Notes: generated by a model from the sequence alone, not told the origin. A DNA stretch of 64,000 nucleotides from Erythrobacteraceae bacterium (GCA_947479055.1 CANJYE010000009.1:20023-84022), one strand, 5' to 3'. Shown: positions 15,390 through 25,188, counted from the first letter of the stretch. A program made the numbers and translations.

Positions 15390-16499
15390 CTAAAGCACCG
15401 CGATCCTGTTCGCGTTGACGAAGTCCCAGTCGATGGCGAGGCCATGGCCCGGCCCCTCGGGGGCGTGGACATAGCCTTCGCTGTCGATGTGGAGCCATTC
15501 GGTGGTGGCATAGCGAACATTGGCTTCGGGCACGAACTGTTCCCAATATTCGGTGTTCTTCAGGCTCAGCGCCACTTGCAGATTGGCCGCGTCCAGCATC
15601 GGGTTGGGGTTGGTGTGCACTTCGCAGTTGAGCCCGAAGGCTTCGGCCAGTGTCGCGATCTTCTTGGTCTGCATCACGCCGTATTTCAGGCTGACATCCG
15701 CGCGCACCACCTGCACCGCGCCGCACTTGATGAATTCGGCGCTGGAATAGAGCCCGCCCTCGTTGTTCTCCAGCCCGCAGATCGGGATATCGAGCTTGGC
15801 GGACAGCGTGCGGTAATTTTCGAGCAGATATTCGCGCATCGGCTCCTCGAACCAGCGGAAGCCCATTTCCTGCAAGGCGCGGCCGACGGTCAGCGCCTGG
15901 TGCAGGTCATAGGCGGAAACGGCATCGAACATCAGGGTGAAATCATCGCCCACCGCCTTGCGCACTGCCGCGCAGGCGGCGATGTCGGCTTTGGGATTAC
16001 CCTTGGAAAACAGCTTGTAGCCGTGGAAATTGCGCTCCTTGTAGCGGATCGCATCCTCGGCATATTCCTCCGGGGTCGGCTTGGCGAAGGAACTGGCATA
16101 GACCGGCAGCTTGCTGCGATAGCGGCCGAGGATGGTGGCAATCGGCTTGCCCAGGATCTTGCCGAACAGGTCCCACAGCGCCACGTCGATCGTGCCGATG
16201 GCGAATTGCGGGGCGAACCACAGCCGTTGCAGTTCCCACATGTCCTGCCACAGCGCTTCCATGGATTCGGGATCGCGCCCGATCAGCGCCGGCTTGATAT
16301 TGTTGGCGAGGTAATGGGCCATGCCCATCCCCCCGCCAAGCGAGATGCTTTCCCCGACAAAGCCCTCGTCGGTGAAAATCTGCACCGCGACGCTTTCCGA
16401 CAGCAGTGACTGCACGGAAAAGCCCTTCACCATCACCGATTTGGCATCGGGCGGGGAGGGGCGGCGGAAGGCGGTCAGCCTGACATCGGTGATCTTCAT
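15390..16499 (-). CDS. enolase-superfamily (mandelate racemase/muconate-lactonizing) enzyme
   Basis: This is a 369-residue protein with the capping domain followed by the modified TIM barrel of the enolase superfamily. The three Mg2+ ligands appear as Asp in MFDAVSAYD, Glu in RWFEEPM and Glu in CGLENNEGG. A Lys-rich second-strand motif is YKLFSKG. The late His is in CEVHTNPNPM, as in the mandelate-racemase subgroup that includes sugar-acid dehydratases. The Lys motif spacing differs from the canonical K-x-K/K-x-H. The reaction starts by abstraction of a proton alpha to a carboxylate and gives racemisation, dehydration or cycloisomerisation. Together with the neighbouring lactonases, SDRs and FAH protein, a sugar-acid-type dehydratase is an attractive reading. 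The upstream gene on the same strand is a VOC protein 34 bp away. Confidence 0.9.
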   Translation of the reverse strand: MKITDVRLTAFRRPSPPDAKSVMVKGFSVQSLLSESVAVQIFTDEGFVGESISLGGGMGMAHYLANNIKPALIGRDPESMEALWQDMWELQRLWFAPQFAIGTIDVALWDLFGKILGKPIATILGRYRSKLPVYASSFAKPTPEEYAEDAIRYKERNFHGYKLFSKGNPKADIAACAAVRKAVGDDFTLMFDAVSAYDLHQALTVGRALQEMGFRWFEEPMREYLLENYRTLSAKLDIPICGLENNEGGLYSSAEFIKCGAVQVVRADVSLKYGVMQTKKIATLAEAFGLNCEVHTNPNPMLDAANLQVALSLKNTEYWEQFVPEANVRYATTEWLHIDSEGYVHAPEGPGHGLAIDWDFVNANRIAVL

Positions 16500-16533
16500 C
16501 GGGTCGCTCCGGAAATGCAGGGTGGGCGGCGGC

Positions 16534-17049
16534 TCAGACCTTGCGGACCGGATCGCTCCCGTCCCAGTCGATCGCGGCCACCCGGATCTGCTCGAACAGC
16601 GCCTTCACGTCCTCGTTGTGCTCCAGCACCTCGGTCATGCAGCCGATCCGGGCGCGGGTGTCGAAATAGCCGAGCCGCATCGCCCCATAGCTGGCTTCGG
16701 ACACCACTGCGGCATCGATCGCCGCAAAGTGGCGCAGTTCGGCATCGTAATCGTCCGACCAGTAGGCCACGTGGTGAAACGCGGTCGCGCCGGCCGGCAC
16801 GCTGTCGCGATAGACGTTGGGTTCGGCGCTGAGCGGCTGGATCAGCTCGATCTGGAGATCGCCGGCCTGGGCCATGGCCGCGTGCATCTTGAGGAACGCG
16901 GGCGCGCCGCGATAGCGCGGATTTTGCGGCTCCACCCCTTCCATCATGTAGAACGGGCCGCAGCCCATGGACTTCTGCCACTCCGGCATCGCGGCGGTGA
17001 TATCGGGAACGACGAAGCAGATCTGGAAGACATTCTTGTATCCGAACAT
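16534..17049 (-). CDS. VOC family protein, paralog of 7245-7775
   Basis: This is a 171-residue vicinal-oxygen-chelate protein. Shared features with the protein at 7245-7775 are VVPD near residue 12, GPFY/GPFF, QIELI, VYRDSVPAG, FHHVA, YFDTRARIG and the C-terminal WDGSDPVRKV. As in the paralog, the first canonical His is replaced (QICFVV). The metal site would use Glu (QIELI), His (FHH) and Glu (MTEVLEH). The start is ATG 17049, with AGAGGG upstream; the frame is open to 17175 but the extra residues look non-coding. It is probably co-transcribed with the downstream enolase-superfamily gene. The activity (epimerase, lyase or isomerase) is not determinable. Confidence 0.85.
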   Translation of the reverse strand: MFGYKNVFQICFVVPDITAAMPEWQKSMGCGPFYMMEGVEPQNPRYRGAPAFLKMHAAMAQAGDLQIELIQPLSAEPNVYRDSVPAGATAFHHVAYWSDDYDAELRHFAAIDAAVVSEASYGAMRLGYFDTRARIGCMTEVLEHNEDVKALFEQIRVAAIDWDGSDPVRKV

Positions 17050-17423
17050 GGCGTGCGACCCTCTGATGGCGGCTGGAAGGAGAATTGTCGGGCTGGGGCC
17101 GTGATGGAGCCGACCGGGAGGGGCCTCTGCTCTGGTCTGTTCCTCTCGATCCGCAAGCTGTGTCTTATGGTGCACTTTTCAGTTCCGGACTTACAAGTGA
17201 ATTGAGGCAACTGGAAAGTGGGAAATTGTCGATCAAGAGGTGCTGGCCTGGCAATGTCCTTTGCGAGGTGGAGGATTGCCCCGGTTGCCGCAATTGTTTC
17301 CGTGAGGGAACCACTGTGGTACCGATTGACTGTCTTCCGGAACGAGTCAGACCACGTTAGACAGCCAGGCAATGTCGGCCCGGCAAGGCGATGGCCACGG
17401 GCAGGTAAAACATCTGGAGTGAG
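17050..17423. promoter_or_regulatory. 374-bp divergent intergenic region upstream of the P450 operon
   Basis: No convincing gene is seen. The middle (about 17150-17240) is more A/T-rich than its surroundings and probably holds the divergent promoters. CACTT and AAGTG form a spaced inverted pair (about 17175-17201), and a GGCAATGTC nonamer occurs twice (near 17251 and 17371) in direct orientation. These could be regulator sites; none matches a motif I recognise. Confidence 0.35.
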
Positions 17424-18683
17424 ATGATGTCCTCGGAAATCAATGGCACGCTTGTCGATCCGGAACTGCGCCGGAACCCCTATGCCTTCTACCAGGACCT
17501 GCGCGACAACCACCCTGTGTGCATCATGCCGCAGACCGATTTCTACATGGTCGCGCGTTACGACCTTGGCGTCGAAGTGATGAAAAACTTCGAGGATTTC
17601 GCCAATTCCTTCCCCGAAGGGCAGACCTCCTTCGTCAATTTCGACCCCGAGGCCGACGCGCTGCTGGCGGAAGTGGGCTATGGCCGCCGCGTGCCGACGG
17701 TAGTGTTCAGCGATCCCCCGCTCCACACCAAATGGCGCAAGGTCGTCAGCCATCTGCTGAAGCCTTCGGTCGTCAAGGGGATGGAAGGCAAGGTCATCGA
17801 GATCGTCAATCTCCTGCTCTCCCAGATCAAGGGCGACGGGGTGCACGATCTGGTCCAGGCGGTGTTCGTGCCGTTGCCGATGTATATGCTGGCCGACTGG
17901 ATCGGGATCGATCGCGATGATTACCCCCGGTTCAAGCGCTGGTCACTGGCCGCCAACTACACGCTCCAGCCGCCGCTCTCCAAGGAGACGCGGTTGGAAT
18001 ATGCCCGCACCATCGCCGAGATGCAGCACTATCTGGTGGGGATGATGGAGGACCGCCGCAAGAACCCGCGCGAGGACATGATCAGCTACCTGCTGGAAGT
18101 GAAGCTGGGCGACGAGCGGCCACTGACCGACAAGGAAATCCTCTCGCTGCTGGAAACGCTGCTGGTGGCGGGCAACGAGACGACGACCAACGCCATGGGC
18201 AACGCGCTGCTGCTGCTGACCCAGGACAAGGCGCTGGAAGCGCGGCTGCGGGCCGATCCCGAACTGATCCATCCCTTCGTGGAAGAAGCGCTGCGGCTCG
18301 AAACCTCGGTCACCGGCGTGTTCCGCCGCGCGGTGCGCGATGTACAGGTGGGCGACGTGCTGATCCCGGAAGGCTCCAAGGTGTTCGTCAGCCTCGCCGC
18401 CGGCGATCGCGACGAGCGGCACTTCGAGGATGCCGACAAGGTCAGGCTCGACCGGCCCCGGATGCGCGATCACATCGCTTTCGGCCACGGCTATCACAAT
18501 TGCATCGGCAAGGATCTGGCGCGGCTGGAGATGGTCAATTTCTTCAAGGTGTTCTTCGAGACGTTCGAGAGCTTCGAACTGACCGTCCCACTCAGCGAAG
18601 TGAAGTATCACCCCCTGATGGGCCTGAAGGGTCTGTCCGAAATGCCACTGCGGCTGGTTCACGCGAAGGAGAAGGCGGCATGA
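17424..18683 (+). CDS. cytochrome P450
   Basis: This is a 419-residue soluble bacterial P450. The I-helix oxygen-activation motif is AGNETTTN near residue 250, E-x-x-R lies in EALRLETS, and the heme-binding loop FGHGYHNCIGKDLA is near residues 352-365 with Cys as the thiolate ligand. It has no membrane anchor and no fused reductase. It inserts one oxygen into a C-H or C=C bond using electrons from a ferredoxin system, which is not encoded in this window. ATG 17424 and 17427 are both possible; 17427 has the better distance from GGAG. It leads an operon in which the next three genes overlap by ATGA or TGATG, so P450, NIPSNAP-like, CoA ligase and FAD dehydrogenase should be made together. Confidence 0.94.
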   Translation: MMSSEINGTLVDPELRRNPYAFYQDLRDNHPVCIMPQTDFYMVARYDLGVEVMKNFEDFANSFPEGQTSFVNFDPEADALLAEVGYGRRVPTVVFSDPPLHTKWRKVVSHLLKPSVVKGMEGKVIEIVNLLLSQIKGDGVHDLVQAVFVPLPMYMLADWIGIDRDDYPRFKRWSLAANYTLQPPLSKETRLEYARTIAEMQHYLVGMMEDRRKNPREDMISYLLEVKLGDERPLTDKEILSLLETLLVAGNETTTNAMGNALLLLTQDKALEARLRADPELIHPFVEEALRLETSVTGVFRRAVRDVQVGDVLIPEGSKVFVSLAAGDRDERHFEDADKVRLDRPRMRDHIAFGHGYHNCIGKDLARLEMVNFFKVFFETFESFELTVPLSEVKYHPLMGLKGLSEMPLRLVHAKEKAA

Positions 18684-18970
18684 TATTTCATGTGACCGTC
18701 AAGCTCAAGACCGGGGCGTCCTTCGGCAAGTACAAGGCCACGGTGCGCGACTGCAAGGCGATCTTCGGCAAGCATGGCTGGAAGTTGCTCGCCAGCTACG
18801 CCACGGTGGTCGGGCGGACCAACACCTATGTGAATGTGTGGGACGTGCCCTCGCAGGAAGCGGTGCAGGCCGGAATGTTCGATCCGGGGCTGGCCGATGT
18901 CGTGCCCCGGGTGCGCGAACTGGTGGAAGAGGAAGTGACCAGCCTGATGATGGCCTACACGGTCGACTGA
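18680..18970 (+). CDS. NIPSNAP-like small dimeric alpha/beta-barrel protein
   Basis: This is a 96-residue protein predicted to form a ferredoxin-like alpha/beta barrel. It begins FHVTVKLKTGASFGKYKA and ends with a helix (VPRVRELVEEEV) and a beta strand (SLMMAYTVD), the layout of NIPSNAP and related families. The start codon overlaps the P450 stop (ATGA), and its own stop overlaps the ligase start (TGATG), so it is translationally coupled on both sides. No catalytic residues are recognisable. Such proteins recur in sphingomonad and actinobacterial catabolic operons without a defined role. Here its level is evidently tied to that of the P450. Confidence 0.7.
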   Translation: MIFHVTVKLKTGASFGKYKATVRDCKAIFGKHGWKLLASYATVVGRTNTYVNVWDVPSQEAVQAGMFDPGLADVVPRVRELVEEEVTSLMMAYTVD

Positions 18971-20631
18971 TGGCACGCGACAACTCCGAACTCGCCGGCA
19001 AGGTCCCCTCCACCCGCTATGCGGGGCCGGAACGCGACACCGTGCTGGCGGCGCTCGCCCGCGCAGTCGCCTCCGCGCCAGACCAGTGCTTCCTCGATTT
19101 CGAGGGCGACAGGCACGGCTACGCGCAATTCGATGCGATGGCCCGCTCGCTCGCCGCCGCCTTCCGCGCCTTCGGCATCGGCAGCGAGGAGGGCGATGCC
19201 GTTTCGGCGATGATCGACAACAATGCCGATGCCCTGCACGTCTGGTTTGCCGCCAACATGGCCGGAGCGATGTGGGCGCCGGTCAACACCGCGCTGCGCC
19301 GCGATTTCCTCGCTTCGCAGCTGGCCGACACCGGCAGCCGGCTGGTGGTGGTGGAACAGCACCTGTTCGAACGGATCGCCGAAGTCGCTGCCGATCTGCC
19401 CCGGCTGGAAGTGGTGCTGGTGCGCGGAAGCGCTCCGGTAACGGCCATCGGCAAGGTCCGGGTCGAAAGCCTCGACGCCCATCGCGCCACCGCGCCGCTG
19501 GCGCTGGTGGCCAGCCCCGATCCGGCCGACATCGCCTGCATCCTCTATACCTCCGGCACCACCGGCCCGTCCAAGGGTTGCCTGATCAGCCACAATTACA
19601 TCCTCCACATGGCCCGGCAGGTGATCCAGACCACGCCGGTTTATGAAGGCGATGTCACCTGGACGCCGATGCCGCTGTTCCACATCGGCGCGCTGACCGG
19701 CGCGATCCTGCCTGCACTGCTGTTGCAGGAAACGGCGGCGGTGGCCCCGCGCTTTTCCGTTTCCGGCTTCTGGGGCGAGATCGAGCGTTCCGGCGCGCGG
19801 GTGGCCTATGTGCTGGCCAGCATGATCCCGTTGATCGCCAGCGCGCCCGACAGCGAAGAGATGAAGCGCTGCTTTGGCCAGATCCATTCGGTCTGGGGCC
19901 TGCCATTCTCACCCGAACTCAAGCGGGCGTGGCAGGAACGCTTCGGGGTGAAGTGGATCAATTGCTACGGCTTCGGCCAGACCGAGGGCGGCAAGATCTG
20001 CACCGTCATTCCGGGCGAGCCGCTGCCGCCCGAAACCTCGCAGGGGCGCGTGGCGGACGAGTTCGAATGCATCATCGCCGACGATCTCGGCAACGAACTG
20101 CCGCGCGGGACGGTGGGCGAAGTGCTTTATCGCCCGAAGAAGCCCGACATCATGTTCAGCGGCTACTGGCACAGGCCTGAAGCCACCGCCGAAGTCTGGC
20201 GCAATCTGTGGATGCACAGCGGCGATCTGGGCAGACTGGAAGAGGCAGGCTGGTTCAGCTTCGTCGGGCGCAAGAAGGATTCGATCCGCCGCCGGGGCGA
20301 GAATATCTCCACTTTCGAGTGTGAAATGGTGCTGTCCCGGCATACCGCACTCAAGGAAGCGGTGGTCCATGCCGTGCCTTCGCCGCTGGGTGAGGACGAT
20401 GTGAAGGTCACCGCGATCCTGCGCGAGGACGTGACGCTTTCGGAACGCGAATTGTGCGACTGGTGCATCGAGAATTTCCCCTGGTTCGCGGTGCCGCGCT
20501 ATTACGAATTCCGTGACGATCTGCCCCGCACCACCACCGGCAAACCGCTGAAATATGTGTTGCGCGATGAAGGCTGCACGCCTGATACATGGGACATGGA
20601 AGCAGCGGGCGTGAAGGTGCCGAGACGATGA
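18970..20631 (+). CDS. AMP-dependent acyl-CoA synthetase/ligase
   Basis: This is a 553-residue class I adenylate-forming enzyme. The P-loop motif LYTSGTTGPSKG is at about residues 191-202. The A5 motif lies in NCYGFGQTEGG, and the A7/A8 region in MHSGDLGRLEEAGWFSFVGRKKDSIRRRGENIS. The catalytic Lys is in TTTGKPLKY near the C-terminus. It activates a carboxylic acid as acyl-AMP and transfers it to CoA. The start ATG 18970 overlaps the preceding stop. Its presence after a P450 suggests that the oxidised substrate carries or gains a carboxylate that enters CoA-dependent degradation. CaiC/FadD-like carnitine or fatty-acyl ligases are the nearest known types by overall look; the acid itself is unknown. 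Confidence 0.92.
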   Translation: MARDNSELAGKVPSTRYAGPERDTVLAALARAVASAPDQCFLDFEGDRHGYAQFDAMARSLAAAFRAFGIGSEEGDAVSAMIDNNADALHVWFAANMAGAMWAPVNTALRRDFLASQLADTGSRLVVVEQHLFERIAEVAADLPRLEVVLVRGSAPVTAIGKVRVESLDAHRATAPLALVASPDPADIACILYTSGTTGPSKGCLISHNYILHMARQVIQTTPVYEGDVTWTPMPLFHIGALTGAILPALLLQETAAVAPRFSVSGFWGEIERSGARVAYVLASMIPLIASAPDSEEMKRCFGQIHSVWGLPFSPELKRAWQERFGVKWINCYGFGQTEGGKICTVIPGEPLPPETSQGRVADEFECIIADDLGNELPRGTVGEVLYRPKKPDIMFSGYWHRPEATAEVWRNLWMHSGDLGRLEEAGWFSFVGRKKDSIRRRGENISTFECEMVLSRHTALKEAVVHAVPSPLGEDDVKVTAILREDVTLSERELCDWCIENFPWFAVPRYYEFRDDLPRTTTGKPLKYVLRDEGCTPDTWDMEAAGVKVPRR

Positions 20632-22277
20632 CCGACCGGAATTTCATGATTGTCGGCAGCGGCGTGGCCGGGCTGGTCGGCGCGGTCACTGCCGCCGCTG
20701 CCGGATTGCGTCCGGTCATCATCGAGAAGAGCGACCTGTGGGGCGGGACCACGGCCTTGTCGGGCGGGGTGGTGTGGGCCCCTGGCAACGATCTGATGGC
20801 GCGCGATGGTCAGTCGGATTCGCCGGAAACCGCGCGCGACTATGTGCTCAATCTCCTCGGCAACGATCCTTCCGCCCGCCGCCGCGCCAAGGTGGACCGC
20901 TTCCTGGAAGCGGTGCCGCAGATGGTGCGCGATCTGGCCGGGCAGGGGATCGACTGGATCCGCAACCCCGACCACCCGGACTACTACCCGCTGGTGCCCG
21001 GATCGGACGTTGGCCGGACGATCGAGCCGGCCGTGATCGATGGCAACCGGCTGGGGCCGGACATGGCCACCATGCGCGGCATGTCGGCGGGCTTCCCGCA
21101 GATGCCGACCAGCCAGATGGGCGTGTTCTCGCGGATGAAGACCGGGCCGAAGCCGTTGTTCGGCGCGCTCTCGATCCTGGCCCGCAACAAGCTGTGGCGG
21201 ATGACCGGGCGCGAACCGCTGTCGCGCGGGCGGGCGCTCCTGGCCTGGCTGATGCTGGCGGCGCGGAGGAAAGGCATCCCGCTGTTGCTGCAAGCGCGGC
21301 TGGTCGATCTGGAGCTGGTGGATAGCCGGGTGGCGCGCGCGGTGATCGAAACGCCGCAGGGCCGCGAGGTACTGGAGGTTCCGGCGGGCGTGCTGCTGGC
21401 CGCGGGCGGCTTCGGCCACAATCCCGAACTGCGCCGCAAATATCACGGCGATCTCGACGGCAGCTGGAGCAGCGCCCCACCTTCGGACGAGGGCGACGGG
21501 TTGCTGATCGCCACAAGGCTGGGCGCGGCGGTGGAGTTCATCGAACATGCCTGGTGGCAGCCCACTCTGATGATCGCGCCGGGCCAGCCCAGCCTGACCC
21601 TGGCGGAACGGGCGATGCCCGGCAGCATCATCGTCGACAGCAAGGGCCAGCGCTTCATGAACGAGGCGCAGTCCTACATGGCGGCAGGGGAGGCCCTGCG
21701 CGAACATGGCCGGAAGAACGGGGGCGGGGCCAACTGGCTGCTGTTCGACCAGCGCTTTCTCGATCGCTATGTCTTCCGGGTGCTGTCCTACAAGGCCACC
21801 CGCGCTTCGATGATGCGCCACGGCTATCTCAAATCCGCGCCCAGCCTGGCGGCGCTGGCGGGCGAATGCGGGATTGACCCGGCAACGCTGCGCCAGACGG
21901 TCGATCGCTTCAACGCATTCGCGCGCGAGGGGCACGACTCAGATTTCCAGCGGGGCGAGACCAATTACGATCGCTACTGGGCCGATCCCGCCAACCGCCC
22001 CAACCCCTGCCTGGGCGAAATCGCACGCGGCCCGTTCTACGCCGCGCGGGTGTTCGATGGCGATATCGGCACCAATGGCGGGGTGATGACCGACCGGCAT
22101 TCGCGCGTGCTGAAGGACGACGAAACCCCGATCCCCGGCCTCTACGCCGCCGGCAATTGCAGCGGTTCACCCTTCGGCGGCACTTATCCGGGCGGCGGCG
22201 CCACTATCGGCGCGGCGGCGGTGTTCGGCTATCTGGCGGCGCGGCACGCAGCGGGGATCGACGCTCCTACAGCATGA
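20628..22277 (+). CDS. cytoplasmic FAD-binding dehydrogenase (3-ketosteroid delta-1-dehydrogenase-like)
   Basis: This is a 549-residue FAD_binding_2 flavoprotein. The N-terminal Rossmann motif is MIVGSGVAGLVGAVTAAAAG, followed by WGGTTALSGGVVWAPGN. The C-terminal FAD loop TYPGGGATIGAAAVFGY resembles the loop of ketosteroid dehydrogenases. Unlike the paralog at 780-2534 it has no signal peptide and should be cytoplasmic. The start ATG 20628 overlaps the ligase stop (ATGA). It probably introduces or reduces a C=C next to a carbonyl, possibly on the CoA-activated product of the preceding gene. The 3' end overlaps the convergent RTX gene by 11 bp. Confidence 0.9.
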   Translation: MTDRNFMIVGSGVAGLVGAVTAAAAGLRPVIIEKSDLWGGTTALSGGVVWAPGNDLMARDGQSDSPETARDYVLNLLGNDPSARRRAKVDRFLEAVPQMVRDLAGQGIDWIRNPDHPDYYPLVPGSDVGRTIEPAVIDGNRLGPDMATMRGMSAGFPQMPTSQMGVFSRMKTGPKPLFGALSILARNKLWRMTGREPLSRGRALLAWLMLAARRKGIPLLLQARLVDLELVDSRVARAVIETPQGREVLEVPAGVLLAAGGFGHNPELRRKYHGDLDGSWSSAPPSDEGDGLLIATRLGAAVEFIEHAWWQPTLMIAPGQPSLTLAERAMPGSIIVDSKGQRFMNEAQSYMAAGEALREHGRKNGGGANWLLFDQRFLDRYVFRVLSYKATRASMMRHGYLKSAPSLAALAGECGIDPATLRQTVDRFNAFAREGHDSDFQRGETNYDRYWADPANRPNPCLGEIARGPFYAARVFDGDIGTNGGVMTDRHSRVLKDDETPIPGLYAAGNCSGSPFGGTYPGGGATIGAAAVFGYLAARHAAGIDAPTA

Positions 22278-25188
22278 AGTCGGCGGCCTGGACGCTGGCG
22301 ACATTCACCAGCTGGAATTCGAAATCGGCAGTGGTGTCTCCGCTGACATCGCCCCGGACAACCAGATGTGCGCCGGTATCCACCACCCAGATCGAGTTGG
22401 CGGCCGGGCCGGTGATGGAGAAGGCAAAGGCCTGGTTGTTGGCGGCACCTATATTGGCATCAATCCCGCGCAGGTCGATCCGGTCGGTACCGCTGAGAAA
22501 ATCGCTGACGATATCGCGCTGCGCCCCCGGCGCGCTTTCGGCGGCATCGGCGAAGACGATGATATCGACGGCAGCATCGACCCCGGCATAGATCACATCC
22601 CGGCCTGCGCCGCCGATCAGCCGATCGGCGCCGAGGCCGCCGAGAAGCGTGTCGTTGCCGCCTCCACCTCTGAGGATATCGTCGCCGAGTCCACCCCGCA
22701 GGATATCATTGTCGCCTCCGCCGGTGATGCCGTCATTCCCCGCACCGCCATGGATATTGTCGCTGCCCATGCCTCCGAGCAGCGTGTCATTCCCGTCGTC
22801 GCCGTAGATAGTGTCTCTACCAAGAAAGCCAGACACTGTGTCATGCCCCCCTCTGCCATGCAGAAGGTCATCCCATTGGGTGCCGCTGACCAGATCGTCG
22901 CCCGAGGTGCCTGTGTCAGGATCGGCGCGGGTAAAAGTGATCTCGATTATCGCGGTGCTCACGTCTCCGTTTACGCCAACAGCGCGGTATGTGACTGAAT
23001 CAGTAACGGACGAACCTATAGACATGCCTGCAAGGACATTTTTTGCGTCTACGGTGTAACTGCCGTCGGCATTCAGCTGGAACATTGCCCCCGATGACAA
23101 GGAAAATGGCGTACCGATCATTGCCGAAGACCCATTTACGCGATCAATGGTCGGAGTACTAAAAATCTGATAAACGTCGTTATCCAAAACATTTTCGTTG
23201 GCTACAGTGGCGTTGACAACGGGCAACGTATCATCGAAAGTGGTAATCGAAATTGGTATATCATTAATAATATCGATTTTCTGTATAAAAGTTACATTGT
23301 TTGTAGGTATCTCCTCGTCAACGATATCATAGTAATCTACGACGACCGCTAAAAAATAGGTTCCTGAAGAAATATCGCTAGGCAGTCTCACAGTCGCTGA
23401 ACTGGTAGTGGTCCTGAATTCCCCAGGCGCAATCGTGCCGAATTCGTCAAGATGAATTACGCGGTCATCTGCAGAAATAATTGCATCATCGGAGATGATT
23501 AATGCATTCTGAAATACGGTCACTCCGTCAGAAAGACGAACGTCAGGAACCGCGTCGTCAGGCGAGAAATTTCCAAAGTCAGTCGCATATTTGAATAATT
23601 TCCCAGCATAAATCGTTGACATTGGTTCACGCGTGTCAGCGTTTAGGATGTGCACCCGTTGAGCGAAGAGATCGGGAAGAATGTCAGCATCAGGACTGTC
23701 GGGAGAAATCAAAAATGATCTCGACCGGATATTATTATCTTCACGTTGTTCGGCCATATCGTTGTTAGGATCGGCCTGCACAAAGAAGTAGCCAGCCCCG
23801 TTCGCAGCTGTATCAGGAACCTGAAGGTCAAGCGCATAGTAGTGCGTGCCCATATAGCCGAGCCCGCGTGCCGTTGTTGCTTCGTAGAGCACGGTGTCAT
23901 TTGCGCCCAGAGTCTCGTCCGACGAATAATAGACCCGATACGTATAGGGAACCGATCCATCTGCATCTGCTGAAATCGTAAAATTCAAAGTGACCGTGCC
24001 GCCGATCTTGCTGACGAAACCATCGGGAAATGACGTAATCCCAACCCTCAGGTCCGGGTCGCCTGAGAGGCCTCCGCCTACCGCAAGGGCGGATGACGAG
24101 GCGAGGTTATTGGATTCATTTGCTTCACTGATTGCGTTTGTGGTATCGACGCGAACCCCGACATAGTAGTTCGTACGCCCAAGATCGACCGGTAGTGTCA
24201 GGGTTTCGGTGTAGTGACTCGATGAAAAAGCGCCGCCGGATGCATCCAGCGACGCGATGCTGAAGGTGTCAATCACGCGAACTGAACCGCTGAAATCCGG
24301 CGAACTCGACAGGATAATTTCACCACGTGCCGCCGCAGTGGACTGGTTGCCGATGTTGGCAATATCAAAGCTTACCACAATGTCCGAACCGGGCGAGGCT
24401 CCTGATGAGCCAAGCCCAACCGAGCCAACTGTCAAATCCGGACCGCTTATGCCACCCAGCAGATCACTTACCGCGTAAGTGCCGTTGGAGAACTCCACCC
24501 TTTCAACATCGGTGATCTTGATCGTGTAGGTGCCGGAATCCGATGAAGCGGCAGCGGAAGTCCGCAATCCGGAGGTCGGCGGTGTTGAATTTGACGTCAA
24601 CCAGTAGCCAGGACCAGCGACATCGACCACCTGCCAGTCGGACCGAACGCCCCATACCACGACGGTATCCTGCCCGCCGCCACCGTCAATCTCCACATTT
24701 CGGTATGCCTGTGAGGGAACCACATAGCGCGTGGCGGCGCTGGACGAGCCGACGAAAAGGGTCTGCATGTCGGCAGTCGTAATGTCAATGACATTGCGCG
24801 CGCCATTATCGGCGAGACGCTCCACGTTATAAAGAATGTCCGCTTTGATCGGACCGACCGCACTTGTCGCGATCGAAATTGCTGTCGTGGTATCGACACG
24901 GTAGAACCAAATCCTGTCGATGCTTTCTTGGTATTCAACGGTATCTATTCCAGTTCGTCCGTTAATTATGTCGTCTCCGGCAATTGGTAGGATCCAGTCG
25001 TTCGACGGCCCACGCAGGTCGCCGTAAATCGTCCCCGGATTGATGATATTTCCATAATATGGCGGTGATCCGGGCTCGTAGGTTGGTGTTCCCGCATCGG
25101 TGCCGAAGGTTCCGATCTGGAGGGCGTAAGTGCGAACAATATCATTGATGTTCATGGTGGGAGAAAGCGTCCCATCCGTTCGAACCAA
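22267..25188 (-). pseudogene. CARDB/Ig-like/RTX segment of a frameshifted M23-RTX protein
   Basis: This is the downstream part, 973 codons, of what was one gene starting at 25577. Order of parts: an N-terminal RTX-like stretch (AGDDIINGRTGIDTV); three CARDB-type adhesion modules (starting PDLTVGSVGL, DPDLRVGITS and LPDLFAQRVH); an Ig/VCBS-like module (NENVLDND...LNADGSYTVD); about ten GGxGxDxL/I nonapeptide repeats (about 22590-22870) that bind Ca2+; and a C-terminal serralysin-type domain ending DFML, typical of type I secretion substrates. There is no Sec or Tat signal. The fragment lacks a normal start: the first codon of the open frame is TTG inside the original protein, and the next ATG is at 25155. 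Base composition is visibly richer in A/T than in neighbouring genes, which suggests acquisition. No type I transporter is seen nearby. The modules are clear; expression as a separate protein is doubtful. Confidence 0.85.

Noticed and set aside
17085..17427. Small open frames in the P450 upstream region
   Set aside because: Two overlapping frames have no ribosome site and Cys/Arg-rich, non-protein-like sequence. The region is better read as promoter DNA.
22590..22870. Repetitive DNA resembling a repeat array or CRISPR
   Set aside because: The period is 27 bp and encodes glycine/aspartate nonapeptides in frame; there are no constant repeats with unique spacers and no cas genes.
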